A DNA stretch of 64,000 bases from Hyaloscypha bicolor E (lineage: Eukaryota > Ascomycota > Leotiomycetes > Helotiales > Hyaloscyphaceae): the NCBI RefSeq assembly GCF_002865645.1, contig NW_020194600.1, forward strand, positions 874,047 to 938,046. Reading direction: 5' to 3'. The position numbers and the translations under genes were made by a program. Below the pieces are notes generated by a model. That model had not been told where the DNA came from, made no database searches, and saw only the letters and a list, made by a program, of their open reading frames with translations. This document shows, one piece after another, positions 32,529-43,226 of this stretch; position 1 is the stretch's first letter, and every line of letters starts with the position of its first letter.

Positions 32529-32964
32529 TTCGATGTTTTGAAGGGGTGTTTGTTTGCTCCTTGTGATATTGTTGTGAAGTGAGAAGTAGCTTGGAAACAG
32601 ATGCAATGGGGGAAAGGTGCAATTGAAGATGAGGGCGTGAACAGGAAGATGGATCTCTTGTGAGACTCGAAGAAGAAGAAAGTTTATTCGCATAGGATGC
32701 TGCGCTCCTCAGATCTCGATCTCACCTTTTCCACGAATAAGAAAGATCCAGCTCCAACTTTGCCTTAGCTTCCTTATCCCCACGTACAACTTCATGTAGC
32801 ACAAAGTACCCAAAGCAAAATGAGGCTTAGATTCAAGCCGAAGAAGACGCAGACTGGAGAACTGGCAGATCGACGATGAGATGCCGACGCCCACGAGAGT
32901 TGAACAAAGCCACAACGTTCTATCATTTCCTGAACAACGCCACAATCGATCTATCAATTTTCTT
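32529..32964. other. Intergenic gap
   Basis: This contains the promoter of the MAPEG gene and the 3' flank of the DUF829 gene. No coding signal is seen. Confidence 0.35.
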
Positions 32965-33792
32965 CTATGAAACCATACTCCAAAGCCTCCGTACAATACC
33001 CCAATATCTCTCCGGGTCTTGAATCATATGTGCAGCATGCCCGCTTGTGAGAAACTTCTCTCTAGAAACCGTGTAACCAAGTGTCTTGGCCTCGTCTGCA
33101 TGTTCCTCTACATCCTTCGGCTCGACTATGTCATCTGCCTCACTGTAGATATATAGCCTTGGCGCATCAAGATCGAACAAGCTCTTATCATTTGTCGCTA
33201 ACCGCATATCTTCCACAACATCCACGGTCCCCGTCAACAAGTACCTGAGCTTGAAGATGGGGTACGCGATGTAAAGCATAAGAGCCGCAATGGCTCTTAA
33301 TATCATGTTCTTGGGCAGGGTTACCATAAAGGCTCGCACCTGTGCTTGCAACCGTGCATATCCAGGCACACTGTCAAACACAGTCGCTGTCATGGGCAGA
33401 GCTTTCCCCATTTTCTTCATGTAACACTTTGCAATATGCACTGTTGTGAACCCTCCGCCGTTCGAGAAGAAATGCAGAAGGAGCTTCGCGTTCGGTGGCA
33501 GCGTGTAAAGAATGTCGAGCGCAGGCGAGATGCGTTTAATATTCGCGGCATTGGAGGAGAGCGCAGCGTCGTAGGAGCTTGTCGTGATAGCCAAGATCGA
33601 GGCAGATGGATACAACTTCTCGTAGCCTGAAGTGTACTTCGCAATGTGTCGAGGTTTCGCATCCATCCATCCCAACAGGAGGACAAAATCCGGATCTTTG
33701 GAGGGTGTTCTGGCGGCCGGCTGGTGGTACCAAATAGACGCGTTGAGACGAGAGAAATGCTCAAGTCCCGGAGGGATTTGGGACTGTGACAT
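32965..33792 (-). CDS. DUF829/TMEM53-like alpha/beta hydrolase-fold protein
   Basis: The single exon encodes 275 aa, the usual size for fungal DUF829 (PaxU-like) proteins. Landmarks are FVLLLGWMDAKPRHIAKYTS, LLLHFFSNGGGF (nucleophile-elbow position, S in FSNGG), ATVFDSVPG and PRLYIYSEADDIVEPKDVEEH, with a C-terminal His in SGHAAHM. Ser, Asp and His are in the order of a hydrolase triad. The substrate is unknown; some fungal members sit in biosynthetic clusters, but no cluster core enzyme is visible here. Confidence 0.85.
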   Translation of the reverse strand: MSQSQIPPGLEHFSRLNASIWYHQPAARTPSKDPDFVLLLGWMDAKPRHIAKYTSGYEKLYPSASILAITTSSYDAALSSNAANIKRISPALDILYTLPPNAKLLLHFFSNGGGFTTVHIAKCYMKKMGKALPMTATVFDSVPGYARLQAQVRAFMVTLPKNMILRAIAALMLYIAYPIFKLRYLLTGTVDVVEDMRLATNDKSLFDLDAPRLYIYSEADDIVEPKDVEEHADEAKTLGYTVSREKFLTSGHAAHMIQDPERYWGIVRRLWSMVS

Positions 33793-34859
33793 CTTCAGGG
33801 CTCCTGCTTGCTTCTTGTCCGAAGTGAGCAGAAGACAGCTGGGCCTACCTTGGGTCTTATACCTTGCAAGTTGTCAGACGGAAAAGGGAGACAAGCTGTC
33901 CGTCCCCGGGTGCGAGAGTTGTGGTTGTCCGTTCCCTTTGCCTTGCTGAATTGTGCCGAGGTCCAGGGACGGGTCATCCTGGGCCATCATCGACCTATCC
34001 TGAATGAAGCCCCGTCGGCGATCCGGGGTAACTCCTTCACCGACCTCGCTTCCTCCATCAATTAATATCCAGCATCTTAAAAAGTGCCAGCTTCATCAAG
34101 GAGAGCGGGAAGACAGACAAGTGTCATGTTTCTTCGGATAGGAGATGTCGTTGGGATAAAAGTCTGCTGGATTTCCAGCAAGCCGTCACTATCCTTCCAG
34201 TCCGCGTGCCCCTTTTCCACCCCAGCAACAGTCTTCAAACCCGGAACGATTACGCAGACAGCAGTCTACCAAAAATATGGGCATCTTGAGTTTAAATTTG
34301 AGAATTGGCGCCATAACTGTGGTTGGAGTCACCTGCAGCGGCCATCTGTCAAGTCCAAATGCCATGTTCTGGAAGGGCATTCAAGAGTACTTAAGCTTTC
34401 TATTACCATGTGCCATGTTCTATCACAAGCTTTCCCCCAAAACCCTCCTAGTCCAGAATATTGGAGTTTCTTTCAGATTCCTAAGTGGTATACTTCGCGA
34501 TAGCATCACATTGTGTTTCTTTCATCACCTCATTTTTTTTCTTTGACCGATTTCAGACAATGTCTTCATCCTCCCATAACGACTCGGCAATAGCGGTTCA
34601 CATTCCCCCGAACAAAGAACACACGCTCTATGACTCTAGCATTGAAGTCATGCCGCAAGCAGGAGTGTTGAGTTTTTTCCCCAGAAGGGTTGTGAGCCTT
34701 GACAAAGCATGCCAGAGTACTCATATGTTGACACCGCCGGTTTTCAAACATATCACCATCTTTTCGTCTCACAGTCTGCACTTCCCTGATAGAATTATAT
34801 CGTTTCAGCTCAATATAAGTTGTCTCGGTTCATTGAGATCGAGAACCCAGATCCCAACG
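33793..34859. other. Intergenic / leader of the coiled-coil gene
   Basis: No independent gene is seen. From 34560 an in-frame ATG opens a possible N-terminal extension of the coiled-coil protein. A pyrimidine-rich tract ending TTTCAG just before 34560 could be an acceptor or a transcription-start tract. Confidence 0.4.
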
Positions 34860-37800
34860 ATGTCTGTACCAGGCCATGTCTCGGCGCAGCCGTCCAAAGA
34901 TGTTGCTAATAAACTCGCACTTATCAAAGCCAGAATCACAGATGACGGCACCGATTCAGTCCAAGTCCTTCTGGGCGAGCTTCAAAATGCTCTCCAAGAA
35001 GTCGAAGAGAGGAAAAAGATCGAGGTAACCTTGAAACAGCAGGTGAAAGTCCACGAACCAGCTTCATTCTCTCTTGGAGGGGCAATGGAACTCCAAAACA
35101 ACAATGTGGAAGCTCGCAAGATTCGTAGTGACAATTGCTCGGCTCTCGAAGAGCTTCATGAAGAATTCAGCAGAGCTCTGGATGATGTTGAGAACGACAA
35201 TCCAGGGCTGGACATTTCAAGGCTCGCCTCGATAGCTCTGAAACTCGGCGTTTTGAAGAAAAAGGTTGTGCGATTTGAATTCTATATCGATGCCAATACC
35301 GAAACGCAATTCAACCACCAAAAGAAGCGCACTGCCATCCACAGAAATTGGGCCGCTGTCCTCCGAACCGAGAGGGACATCGCTCAGACAGCCTTTGCTG
35401 CAATCCAAAGATCCGCGCTCGAGACAATTGCCAATGTACATAACCCTAATGAGTTCAAGTCATTGGAGGCTAAACTATCCCTTGATAGAACCGTCGCAAT
35501 CGCTCTGGTGGAGTTGCAGGCTCTTGGCGCTCACCTGGAGACAGCAATGAAGCCAATCGAACCAAGAGACGAGGATGATGCTGCCGACGCCGCCAAAGAT
35601 GAGAACACACAGCCGATAGTCAACACTTATGGGCTCGACCAAGTGCTTGATAGTTTCCGCAAGACAGTTGAACACACGATAACCATAGGCAAGATCCTTC
35701 GAACACTACCAGCAATTCCCCAATACGCAGAACGACCTTCAAAAACCGTGTTCGCCGTCATGAGAGACGCAGATAAGAGAGCCTGGGATGGAGAAGCCAA
35801 AGTCAAAGCCAAAACAGCAGAACTGGCATTTGCTACGAAAACTTTGGAAACCGACCTTTGTAATCAGAAGCTCGAGCAATTCCAAGCCAATGGAACTATC
35901 CAAACTAACGCTGACGAGATAATCTTGTCAGCATACCTTGAGATGGCCAAGTCCAACATCGCGAGCGGTCAGATCCTCATCGGTAGACTCGGATGTTTAG
36001 AGCGCTGCATCGGGGATGGCGAAACTAACAGCAAGCGTAAACGGGCCTGCGATGGTTACCATGCTGGCGTGAGCCCCGAAGTCCTCCAAGCCCTCATTCA
36101 ACGTTTGGCGGACGAGATACCACCACAAGCCGATCTCGTCGCCAAGATCAGGGAATTGTTAACTATTCTCAGGGCCAGATTGGAACAGCGGGTTCGAGAT
36201 GTATCTCCTCAGAAGAAGTTATCTTCAGGGTTGCAGGATGAAGGAGATGAGATGAGCAACACCGGCGATCTTGACACACATGCACTACTTCAAATCAACA
36301 TGGCCAACATCCAAAATGGAGAAACCTTGATTAACCGCATCGCCGAGCTGGAATCCGAACTCCACAATCACAGAGCTCATTCTTCAGGAGCGCCGGGGGG
36401 TGACGAAGATTGTCCGAGGAAGCTTGAAGTGGCCAAGAAGCAAATCCAAATTCTTACCAACAGACTCGCCGAACTTGAAGCAGAATTTCAGGGGCCCCAA
36501 TTAAGAGATCTGATCAACAGCAGAGTCGCTGACCTCGAATCTCAACTTGCTGATCTCAACAGCCAATCAGAAGAACAAGCAAGATCCGCTGCTGGAGAGG
36601 ATTGTCCAAGAGAGTTTGAGCAGGCGAAAAAGCAGAACCAAGACCTAATTAACAAAATCGCCGACCTCGAGTCTGAACTTCATACTCTCAAGAGCCATTC
36701 CCCTGTAGCAACAGGCGGCGACAAGGACTGTCCGAAAGAGCTCGAGAAGGCGAAGAAGCAGTTGAAGTCTCTTGTTGCCCCACTGAAGAGCAAGCAAGAT
36801 GAGCTCAAAGAGCTAACCAAACGGTTGCGCACCGATTTTGCCGAGTACCTCGATGAGGAATTCGAAAGTGCTAATCCAACCCATTCCAGGATTAAGGAAG
36901 TGAAGGACCAGATCGCAGCCTTGAGAGCCAAGGTCGAGAAACTCGAGAAAGAGAAGTTCGAGGTGGAACGACGTCGCGATATTTGCTACAACTACAATCT
37001 TGATATACTGGAGCCAACCGTCACAGCTTTAAAGCAGGAGATCAGGAGACTGAATCTCGAGATTATAGATGGGAAGATCGACAGGATCCACAAAGAATCG
37101 CTCCTTGAGGAAAGGATGAAACTTTTGGCGGAGCTGGACGCCTATCGACAGGGCGAAACTGTTGTATGGGGTGCGGAGCCCGACATGGATTGGGGAACAT
37201 GGAAATACCAAGCTATCTTAGCTAAGAACCTTGATCTGAAGAACCGGTTGAAGATCTGTGAGGAGGCTCGGGGCAATACAGTTGAGGAGGAAGAGTCAGG
37301 CTCAGACGTGGACGAGTCGGCTTCGGATGACGAGGACGAGGAAGAACACCATGCTCTGCTGCGCTTCTACGAGAATCTGTCAAGGGATCAGCTGATCAAG
37401 CTCTTGGCGAGGCGAACCTTCTTTCAAGCTCAAGTTGCATTCCTGACCGATCAGAGAGACCTAATGATGCAGAGCGACGAGCTTCGGCAACGTGGGTGGA
37501 TCGAGGAAAATGCACAGCTGAGGATCAAACATGCGTCAGAGATGTCCGAGAAAGACGAGGCCTTCGGGGTGCAGAACGAGAAGGTCGCCAGTTTGAAAGC
37601 TGATCTTGCTAGTTTGAAGATCAAGTTGCAAAATTGTCGGGAATTCAGAGACAATGTCCTCAAACTTGGAGTCGAAGAACCAGAGGAACCCCACGACCTG
37701 GAAGGACTTGATAACGAGGCCCTTATCGAGGAGATTGTTGAGCTGCAACGCAAGTTGAAGGCTCTTGGGATCAAGTATGAGGAAGCTGTGAGGAACGACC

Positions 37801-39566
37801 AAACATTCTTCAGTGACTCCGAGCTTGACGAAGACTTGGAATTCCAAAATCCCCGTCAACAGATCCGGGACCTGAAAGAGACTCTGGAGGAGGTCAGGAC
37901 AATGCTGGAGAAATGCAAGAAAGAGCATGAAAAGAAGGTTGAAAACCCTGAGGAAGCTGAATCCATGGCTGTTCTGAAGAAGGGAGTTCAAAAAATTAGG
38001 GATGAACGCGAAGATGCCACCGACAAACTGGAAAAGTGTGAGGAAGAAGTAGACCGTCTGATAAAAATGCTTCAAGCCCAAGTAGCCATTCGGCAGCGGG
38101 ACTTGGACACAGACAAAGAACTAGAAAAGGAACAGGCGCAGAAAGAAGCTAGCTACAGAGGGACCATCTGGGAGCTAACGGAGAAGCTGAGTAGCAGTGA
38201 AATTGCTCACGAAGCAATGGCCAAGAAGTTCAACGATCTTCTTGCGCAGGCAAACAAAGATCTTTCTGACTGCCTGGAAACACGGGAAACGGGTATCCAG
38301 GGAACGGCTTGCCTGAAAGAAAGTTTGAAGGAACGCTGCGAAGAAATCGAACGATTGGAAGCTGCGCTTGCGGGCCAAGACCAACCCGTCCCGGAGCAGG
38401 TGCAACCACTAAAGGATCAAGTTGCAAGACTGAAGAAAGAGTTAGCAGACTGCCAAAAACATGCCACTACTAACGATGAGTATATTGATGCTCTTAATGA
38501 GGATCTGGACTATTGCCAAGAAGACAAAGACAAACTCCAGGAGCAGCTCGCGACACAGAAGCAAAAGTGCGAAGCAGAGAAGGCGGCGCTCCGCCAGAAG
38601 CTTCAGTATTTCGTGAAGAAGGCAAACACTGCTGAAGAAACGGACGCCATTTCTCACGGTGTCGAGGAGCTCCAGAACCAGTTAGCTCAAGCAGAAGCTG
38701 AGCTCGAGGCGGAGAAAAAGAGGGCGGAGTCATCTCGGAAAGCTGCAAATAAGAATTTCGAATCCTGGCAAGAAGAGCGCTTGAAAAAAACGAAGTGCGA
38801 AGAGAAGTTGGCTGATCTCAATGCTCAATATCCCAGCACAGGACTGAGAAGTCGGAAGAGACCAGCTCCAAACCAGCCGGATGAGAACCTAGAGGATTGT
38901 GTAGCTGAGGTCGCAAGACTTAGGCACAAGATCGCTGGTCTTGAGGTTGAGATAACACGTCTGACCAAGCAGGTGGACGCATACGAAGAGGAAGACGACG
39001 ACGGCGAAGACGATGATGACGACGTCAAACAATATTCCCAGAAACAGGGGAACGCAAGTGACGGTGCTGGCGAGAACAGCCCCCTGCCCATGGATGATAA
39101 CGACTTCGATCCTCATCTAGCATGCAACGAAGAGATCGAGGCATTGAACAACCAAATAATCGCCCAAAAAGAAAAGATCGCTGCTCTCGAACAGCAAGCA
39201 GCAAATGATAAGCTGCAGATCGACGCCCTGAACCACAGCAACACCGACAAGTCGCAGAAATATCAGAAGTTCTCAGCTCTCATTGACAAGCTGAAAACAG
39301 AGCTGGAGGATTTGCAAACGAGACTTTTTGAATGTAAGCTTTTTGTTCCCCAAATTTATAGAAATATGCTAATATGCGTAGGCGCTTTTGAAACTTGGCA
39401 AGAGCGTAGAGCTAGGATGAGGAGCTTGGCGGCGGCGAATAGGGGCCCACGAGGCCCGAGTGTTCATCGAATTGATCCGGCGCTTGCTCAGATTGAGGAG
39501 TGGAATAGAAGCGGGTGGTGGAGGTCGGAGCGGGATAGACCTGGGAAACGGCGGAGGACGAAGTGA
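34860..39566 (+). CDS. Giant acidic coiled-coil protein, family unknown
   Basis: Exons 34860-39333 and 39382-39566 give 1552 aa. I recognise no catalytic domain. Nearly the whole chain is Glu/Lys/Leu/Gln heptad-rich coiled coil. Acidic low-complexity breaks occur near SGSDVDESASDDEDEEEHH and EEEDDDGEDDDDD, with a short basic stretch (SRKRP) before the last part and a basic C-terminus (ERDRPGKRRRTK). Three internal repeats share a DCPREFEQAKKQ-like motif and an IADLESEL-like motif (see findings). The 48-nt intron near the end is in frame and free of stops. The start is uncertain: ATG 34560 is in frame 100 codons upstream, but the residues between look unlike the rest. A structural or nuclear scaffold role is only inferred from composition. 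Confidence 0.8.
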   Translation: MSVPGHVSAQPSKDVANKLALIKARITDDGTDSVQVLLGELQNALQEVEERKKIEVTLKQQVKVHEPASFSLGGAMELQNNNVEARKIRSDNCSALEELHEEFSRALDDVENDNPGLDISRLASIALKLGVLKKKVVRFEFYIDANTETQFNHQKKRTAIHRNWAAVLRTERDIAQTAFAAIQRSALETIANVHNPNEFKSLEAKLSLDRTVAIALVELQALGAHLETAMKPIEPRDEDDAADAAKDENTQPIVNTYGLDQVLDSFRKTVEHTITIGKILRTLPAIPQYAERPSKTVFAVMRDADKRAWDGEAKVKAKTAELAFATKTLETDLCNQKLEQFQANGTIQTNADEIILSAYLEMAKSNIASGQILIGRLGCLERCIGDGETNSKRKRACDGYHAGVSPEVLQALIQRLADEIPPQADLVAKIRELLTILRARLEQRVRDVSPQKKLSSGLQDEGDEMSNTGDLDTHALLQINMANIQNGETLINRIAELESELHNHRAHSSGAPGGDEDCPRKLEVAKKQIQILTNRLAELEAEFQGPQLRDLINSRVADLESQLADLNSQSEEQARSAAGEDCPREFEQAKKQNQDLINKIADLESELHTLKSHSPVATGGDKDCPKELEKAKKQLKSLVAPLKSKQDELKELTKRLRTDFAEYLDEEFESANPTHSRIKEVKDQIAALRAKVEKLEKEKFEVERRRDICYNYNLDILEPTVTALKQEIRRLNLEIIDGKIDRIHKESLLEERMKLLAELDAYRQGETVVWGAEPDMDWGTWKYQAILAKNLDLKNRLKICEEARGNTVEEEESGSDVDESASDDEDEEEHHALLRFYENLSRDQLIKLLARRTFFQAQVAFLTDQRDLMMQSDELRQRGWIEENAQLRIKHASEMSEKDEAFGVQNEKVASLKADLASLKIKLQNCREFRDNVLKLGVEEPEEPHDLEGLDNEALIEEIVELQRKLKALGIKYEEAVRNDQTFFSDSELDEDLEFQNPRQQIRDLKETLEEVRTMLEKCKKEHEKKVENPEEAESMAVLKKGVQKIRDEREDATDKLEKCEEEVDRLIKMLQAQVAIRQRDLDTDKELEKEQAQKEASYRGTIWELTEKLSSSEIAHEAMAKKFNDLLAQANKDLSDCLETRETGIQGTACLKESLKERCEEIERLEAALAGQDQPVPEQVQPLKDQVARLKKELADCQKHATTNDEYIDALNEDLDYCQEDKDKLQEQLATQKQKCEAEKAALRQKLQYFVKKANTAEETDAISHGVEELQNQLAQAEAELEAEKKRAESSRKAANKNFESWQEERLKKTKCEEKLADLNAQYPSTGLRSRKRPAPNQPDENLEDCVAEVARLRHKIAGLEVEITRLTKQVDAYEEEDDDGEDDDDDVKQYSQKQGNASDGAGENSPLPMDDNDFDPHLACNEEIEALNNQIIAQKEKIAALEQQAANDKLQIDALNHSNTDKSQKYQKFSALIDKLKTELEDLQTRLFECKLFVPQIYRNMLICVGAFETWQERRARMRSLAAANRGPRGPSVHRIDPALAQIEEWNRSGWWRSERDRPGKRRRTK

Positions 39567-39695
39567 TTGGGGGTAGGAATGAAAGTCACTTTTTAGATAG
39601 GTGTATGGAGTTTTGATGCTTGAGATTCTGCAGACAATGGAACCCTTGTCTCTCTATTGGTTTTTTTGTATTTTGTTCCCGCTCTCTACGTGAAA

Positions 39696-40082
39696 GTACC
39701 ACAACTCTCGGGACATTTGAGATGAAGCAGATATTGAATGCACCCTGCATATGGAAACATTGGGTCGGAGCGGTTTCGAATATACCATACCTGAGGGTAC
39801 ATCTAGGAAGGAACGGGTTCTCAGTGTCCCATACATTATGGGACATTGGGGAGGAGTGGATTTTAATGTACCACACTTTGAGGTTTCAGAAGGGAATGAA
39901 CTTTAAATATGTCCTACCTTAAGAGGTATATAGGGACTAACAACATTCAAGTGTACGCAACTCGAGGGACATTCAAGGGGGAGTGGTTTTAAAATGTACC
40001 TTATCTCAAGGGACATTCAGTATTTAGTTAATTGTTAATATACCACAGTTCAAGGGACTTTTAAATGTCGAGAAGAGATGTC
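39696..40082. repeat. Degenerate tandem array, period 43 bp, nine units
   Basis: Units start at 39696, 39740, 39782, 39826, 39868, 39911, 39953, 39996 and 40040, i.e. steps of 42-44 bp (mean 43.0). The shared skeleton is roughly GTACCACACCTCAAGGGACA followed by TTCAAGGAGGAGTGGTTTTAAAT. Units have diverged strongly by substitutions with few length changes. The open frames through it are broken or motif-free, so I take it as noncoding. Confidence 0.8.
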
Positions 40083-40114
40083 AATTTCCATTCTGACTAG
40101 GAACCCGATGTGCA

Positions 40115-40130
40115 GCATTGGCAGGGTATA
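40115..40130. repeat. Partial copy of the GGCAGGGTATA motif
   Basis: GCATTGGCAGGGTATA shares GGCAGGGTATAG with the right half of the element at 27813-27840. The left half is not recognisable. Confidence 0.35.
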
Positions 40131-41045
40131 GCAGACTTCCCTCCACACCCTCAATCCTTCCCACCCTCAATCAGCTTCCCACAGACTACCTCTAACTTGC
40201 TTTGCCGATTCCCTTGCATCGAAGAGCAATGTCGTTGCCCTTAATCGCACCAGTCCCAATTAGCTCCAAAACCTCGAGAGCCAACGAGTCACTCGAATGT
40301 TCTTGTGGGGAGCACATTTGATCTTGATTTTGTGTGTTGCCTGCAGAAAGTGTCTGTGATTGGTATCACCCGGGAGGAGCATCATCAACTGCATAACAGT
40401 CACAATCATGTTGAGCGATGTCCAGCTTCACTGCTGTGCACTGAACAGCCTGTGGCCGTCGAGGCGGTATCGACGCCGCCTGGCACTGAACTTCTAATAT
40501 CCCAACTAAGACATGAATAATGAGAGAGTAGCCTCTCCCTGATATCTCAGCTTAACAGGAACAAAGAAACCTGAAGGGCGGATGGGAGTGTCCCGTTGGG
40601 AGCTATACATTGCTTGACAAGTAACTCACCCTCCTCCTCCCCATCCCCAACCACTGGACATTAATTGACTTCACTTCAATGTCTCAAATTTTTGGCCGCC
40701 TTTATACTATGTTTTACTCAAGCATTGGATCAAGGAGAGCATAGCGTGGCAAAAATAAGGCAGGACTTTTACATTCCACATGCAGATCTTTCTGCAAATG
40801 AACGAGAGATCAACATCGAGTTGGAAAGCAATATCACGAGAAAATAGGGGAGCAACAAGCTCTGTTTCTAAAACTACAAATTATGTACTGCAGTCAGCAC
40901 ATCCGCAGGAAGCAAGTAAAGTCAGGGTGCAAGTTCAAAGCGACCAAGCCAGCCTGAAGCCAGCCCAAAGCAATCTACATCCAGAGTCCATCCTATGAAA
41001 CGGGCATCATGTGTTAGTGGTGAGCGATCCAGATTCAGTAAAGCC

Positions 41046-43226
41046 CTAGTTTCCAGGTGGTGGGGGAGGAGGTTGGTCGCTCGGAGGAGGCGGGGGTGCT
41101 GAGCCAGGTGGCGGAGGGGGGATTGCCGAGGTTGGGGGTGGTGGTGGGGGACTGCCAGCGAATTGCTGTAAGAGAGCGCTGAGCCCAGCACCACTCAATC
41201 CAGGCGGAGCGGCGAGGCCAGGTGGAGCTCCTTGAGGTTGATAACCGCCGGAGTAGCCAGGAGCTGCATATCCTGCGTATGGAGCGGCGGCTGGGTAAGC
41301 TGGAGCCTGCTGAGCCCATGGAGCCGGGTTGGCAGCAGCGGGGGCATTGTAGCCAGTACCAGCGCCAGCGCCTCCGTAATAAGGATCGGCACCACGACCA
41401 TCGCCGCGAGGTCTATCTCTAGCCCAAGGAGCAGCAGATCCAGCAGGAGCCGCATCACGAGAGTCGAATCCACGGTCATCCTTCTTCTGCCACGGAGCAG
41501 CTGCGCCAGTAGGTCCTCGTTGCCATGGCTTGACATCATCTTGAGGTGGTTGATCATAGCCTCCACCAGGTCCGCCTTCAATGCGTCGAGGAGCTTCTCC
41601 GTTGGCTGGTGCACCACCAGAAAGTTCTTGCATAAGTTGCTAGATCACGTTAGTTTTGGTTTAATTAAGAAAGGCAGGATGGCATGCCTCATATTCTCTG
41701 TCAACAGCATCGCCAGTCCCAATACGCCCAGCTGCAGGTGCAGGGCCAGGGGGACCTCCAGGACCGTCGTTGCGCCAGTTGGCACCACGTTGTCTGCCAC
41801 AAGTCAGCATTCTCATCTGTCAACAGTAGCGACGATATCCATACCGATCGGGGCAATCTCTGGCCATATGTCCTGCATTTCCACAGACGCGACAGATGAT
41901 GTTGGCCGTGAAGTTGCGCTGCTCTGGACAATCGTACTTTCTGTGACCAATTTGACCGCAGTTCTGACAAGCTTGGTTCTCATCGTCTCGGAGCGTACCG
42001 TTGAGTGCTGCAAGCTCACGAAGTTGGTTGCGCTTGAGCTCGTTCTGGCCTTCAGGAATCGAGGCAGCCTATGATGGTTAGAGCTGAATTATGAAACATT
42101 CGCGGGGGGCTTACAGTCTCAATGATGTTGTGAATCAACTTCTTGGCCTTGTTGACCTTCTCCTCGGTATCGGCCATGATCAAACAGTGAAGATCTTCCT
42201 CCTGGTTGCTGGTGTGAGCGGCGTCAGAACGACCTTTTCCTTCCTTGACGGAACCTTTTCCTCGGATGGCAATTTTGGCACCGGACTCAGTTTCCATTTT
42301 CTTCAAGGTATTTCCACGAGGACCGATAAGTAAGCCAACTTTAGTGAAGCGCAAGCTAAGTGTTAGTGTATGATCAAAAGCTAATAGCAAAATGTATTGA
42401 GTGACGGGTTAGTGATGACAGGGCGCCGCATTTCTCAAATGCCGCGCAAGGCCACACAGTAATGAAATAGGGGGGGTGGGGGGAACAGGTTAGAAACGTT
42501 AGAGGGTTAGCAATCATACTGAAGTTAATCTCTGGATAGTCATTGACTGGCACGTAAACTTTCTCCTGTGTCTTAGTGGGACGGCGATAGTCTTGTGGCG
42601 GATGGTAGTTAGGAATGACTTTCATCGCCTTCTCAATCAGCTTGTGACGCTCGTCTTCGAGGCGCTTCTTGTATCGGAACTCCCGGGTATTGACACGGCG
42701 ACCGAAGTTGTCATACTGAGGAGGAGGGGATGGGGATCTATTAAATGTTAGCCTCGGCAATGTTGCGAGTTGGAGGGAAAACTTACCTGTCGCCATCGGC
42801 AGGGACAACATCCTCGATCCTAAGCTTCTGGCTGATTTCTTCGATACGCAAATGAAGAGTGTAAGCCTCAAGTTGTTCACTTGTCATGTTTGCCATGATG
42901 GCAGTCGGAAGTCCCATGAGGCCAGCAGCTTTGTTGTCAGTGGCGTCGCCCCAACGATTTCTCTTCTTGCGTCTCCTGGCTCCATCACCGGAAGGATCTT
43001 CAGCTGCAGAGCAATCATTAATCAATGCGCGTCCACGGGAAGTATTGAACTTACATCTAACGGGGCTGCGACCACGCTTGAAGCCTCCATCGGAGCTTCC
43101 GCCAGAACCTTGGTATCCATTGCTGTCGTGCTGAGGGGATGCGCTGTCACCGGCACCGCCGAATCTGCGCTTGTTTCCCAAGGGAATGTTGTTAGAACCT
43201 GTGCTTCCTTGCTGTCTCCACGCCAT
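41046..43226 (-). CDS. BBP: Branchpoint-bridging protein BBP/SF1
   Basis: Seven exons: 43226-43055, 43003-42787, 42737-42520, 42338-42115, 42068-41845, 41793-41688, 41639-41046, giving 584 aa. Order: basic N-terminus with [10 protein letters not shown], the helix-hairpin segment ([36 protein letters not shown]), KH-QUA2 domain ([40 protein letters not shown]), two CCHC zinc knuckles ([28 protein letters not shown]) and a Pro/Gly-rich tail ending [11 protein letters not shown] binds the intron branch site and bridges to U2AF/Mud2 during commitment-complex formation. The [13 protein letters not shown] junction needs a GC donor (GAG|GCATGCC). Intron 3 (42339-42519, 181 nt) is the longest inferred intron and uses an AAG acceptor. 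Confidence 0.92.

Larger units (their letters stand above)
39567..41045. other. Intergenic region with 43-bp tandem array
   Basis: There is no supported gene. The first third holds the degenerate 43-bp repeat array. 40115-40130 has a partial match to the GGCAGGGTATA motif. The rest includes the 3' flank of BBP. Confidence 0.4.

Noticed and set aside
34485..34859. N-terminal extension of the coiled-coil protein
   Set aside because: 34485-34559 lacks ATG; 34560-34859 is open from an ATG but compositionally unlike the heptad-rich body. Kept only as an alternative start.
39586..39876. Minus-strand open frame across the 43-bp array
   Set aside because: It reads through repeat units with no conserved periodic peptide, since 43 is not a multiple of three; taken as chance.
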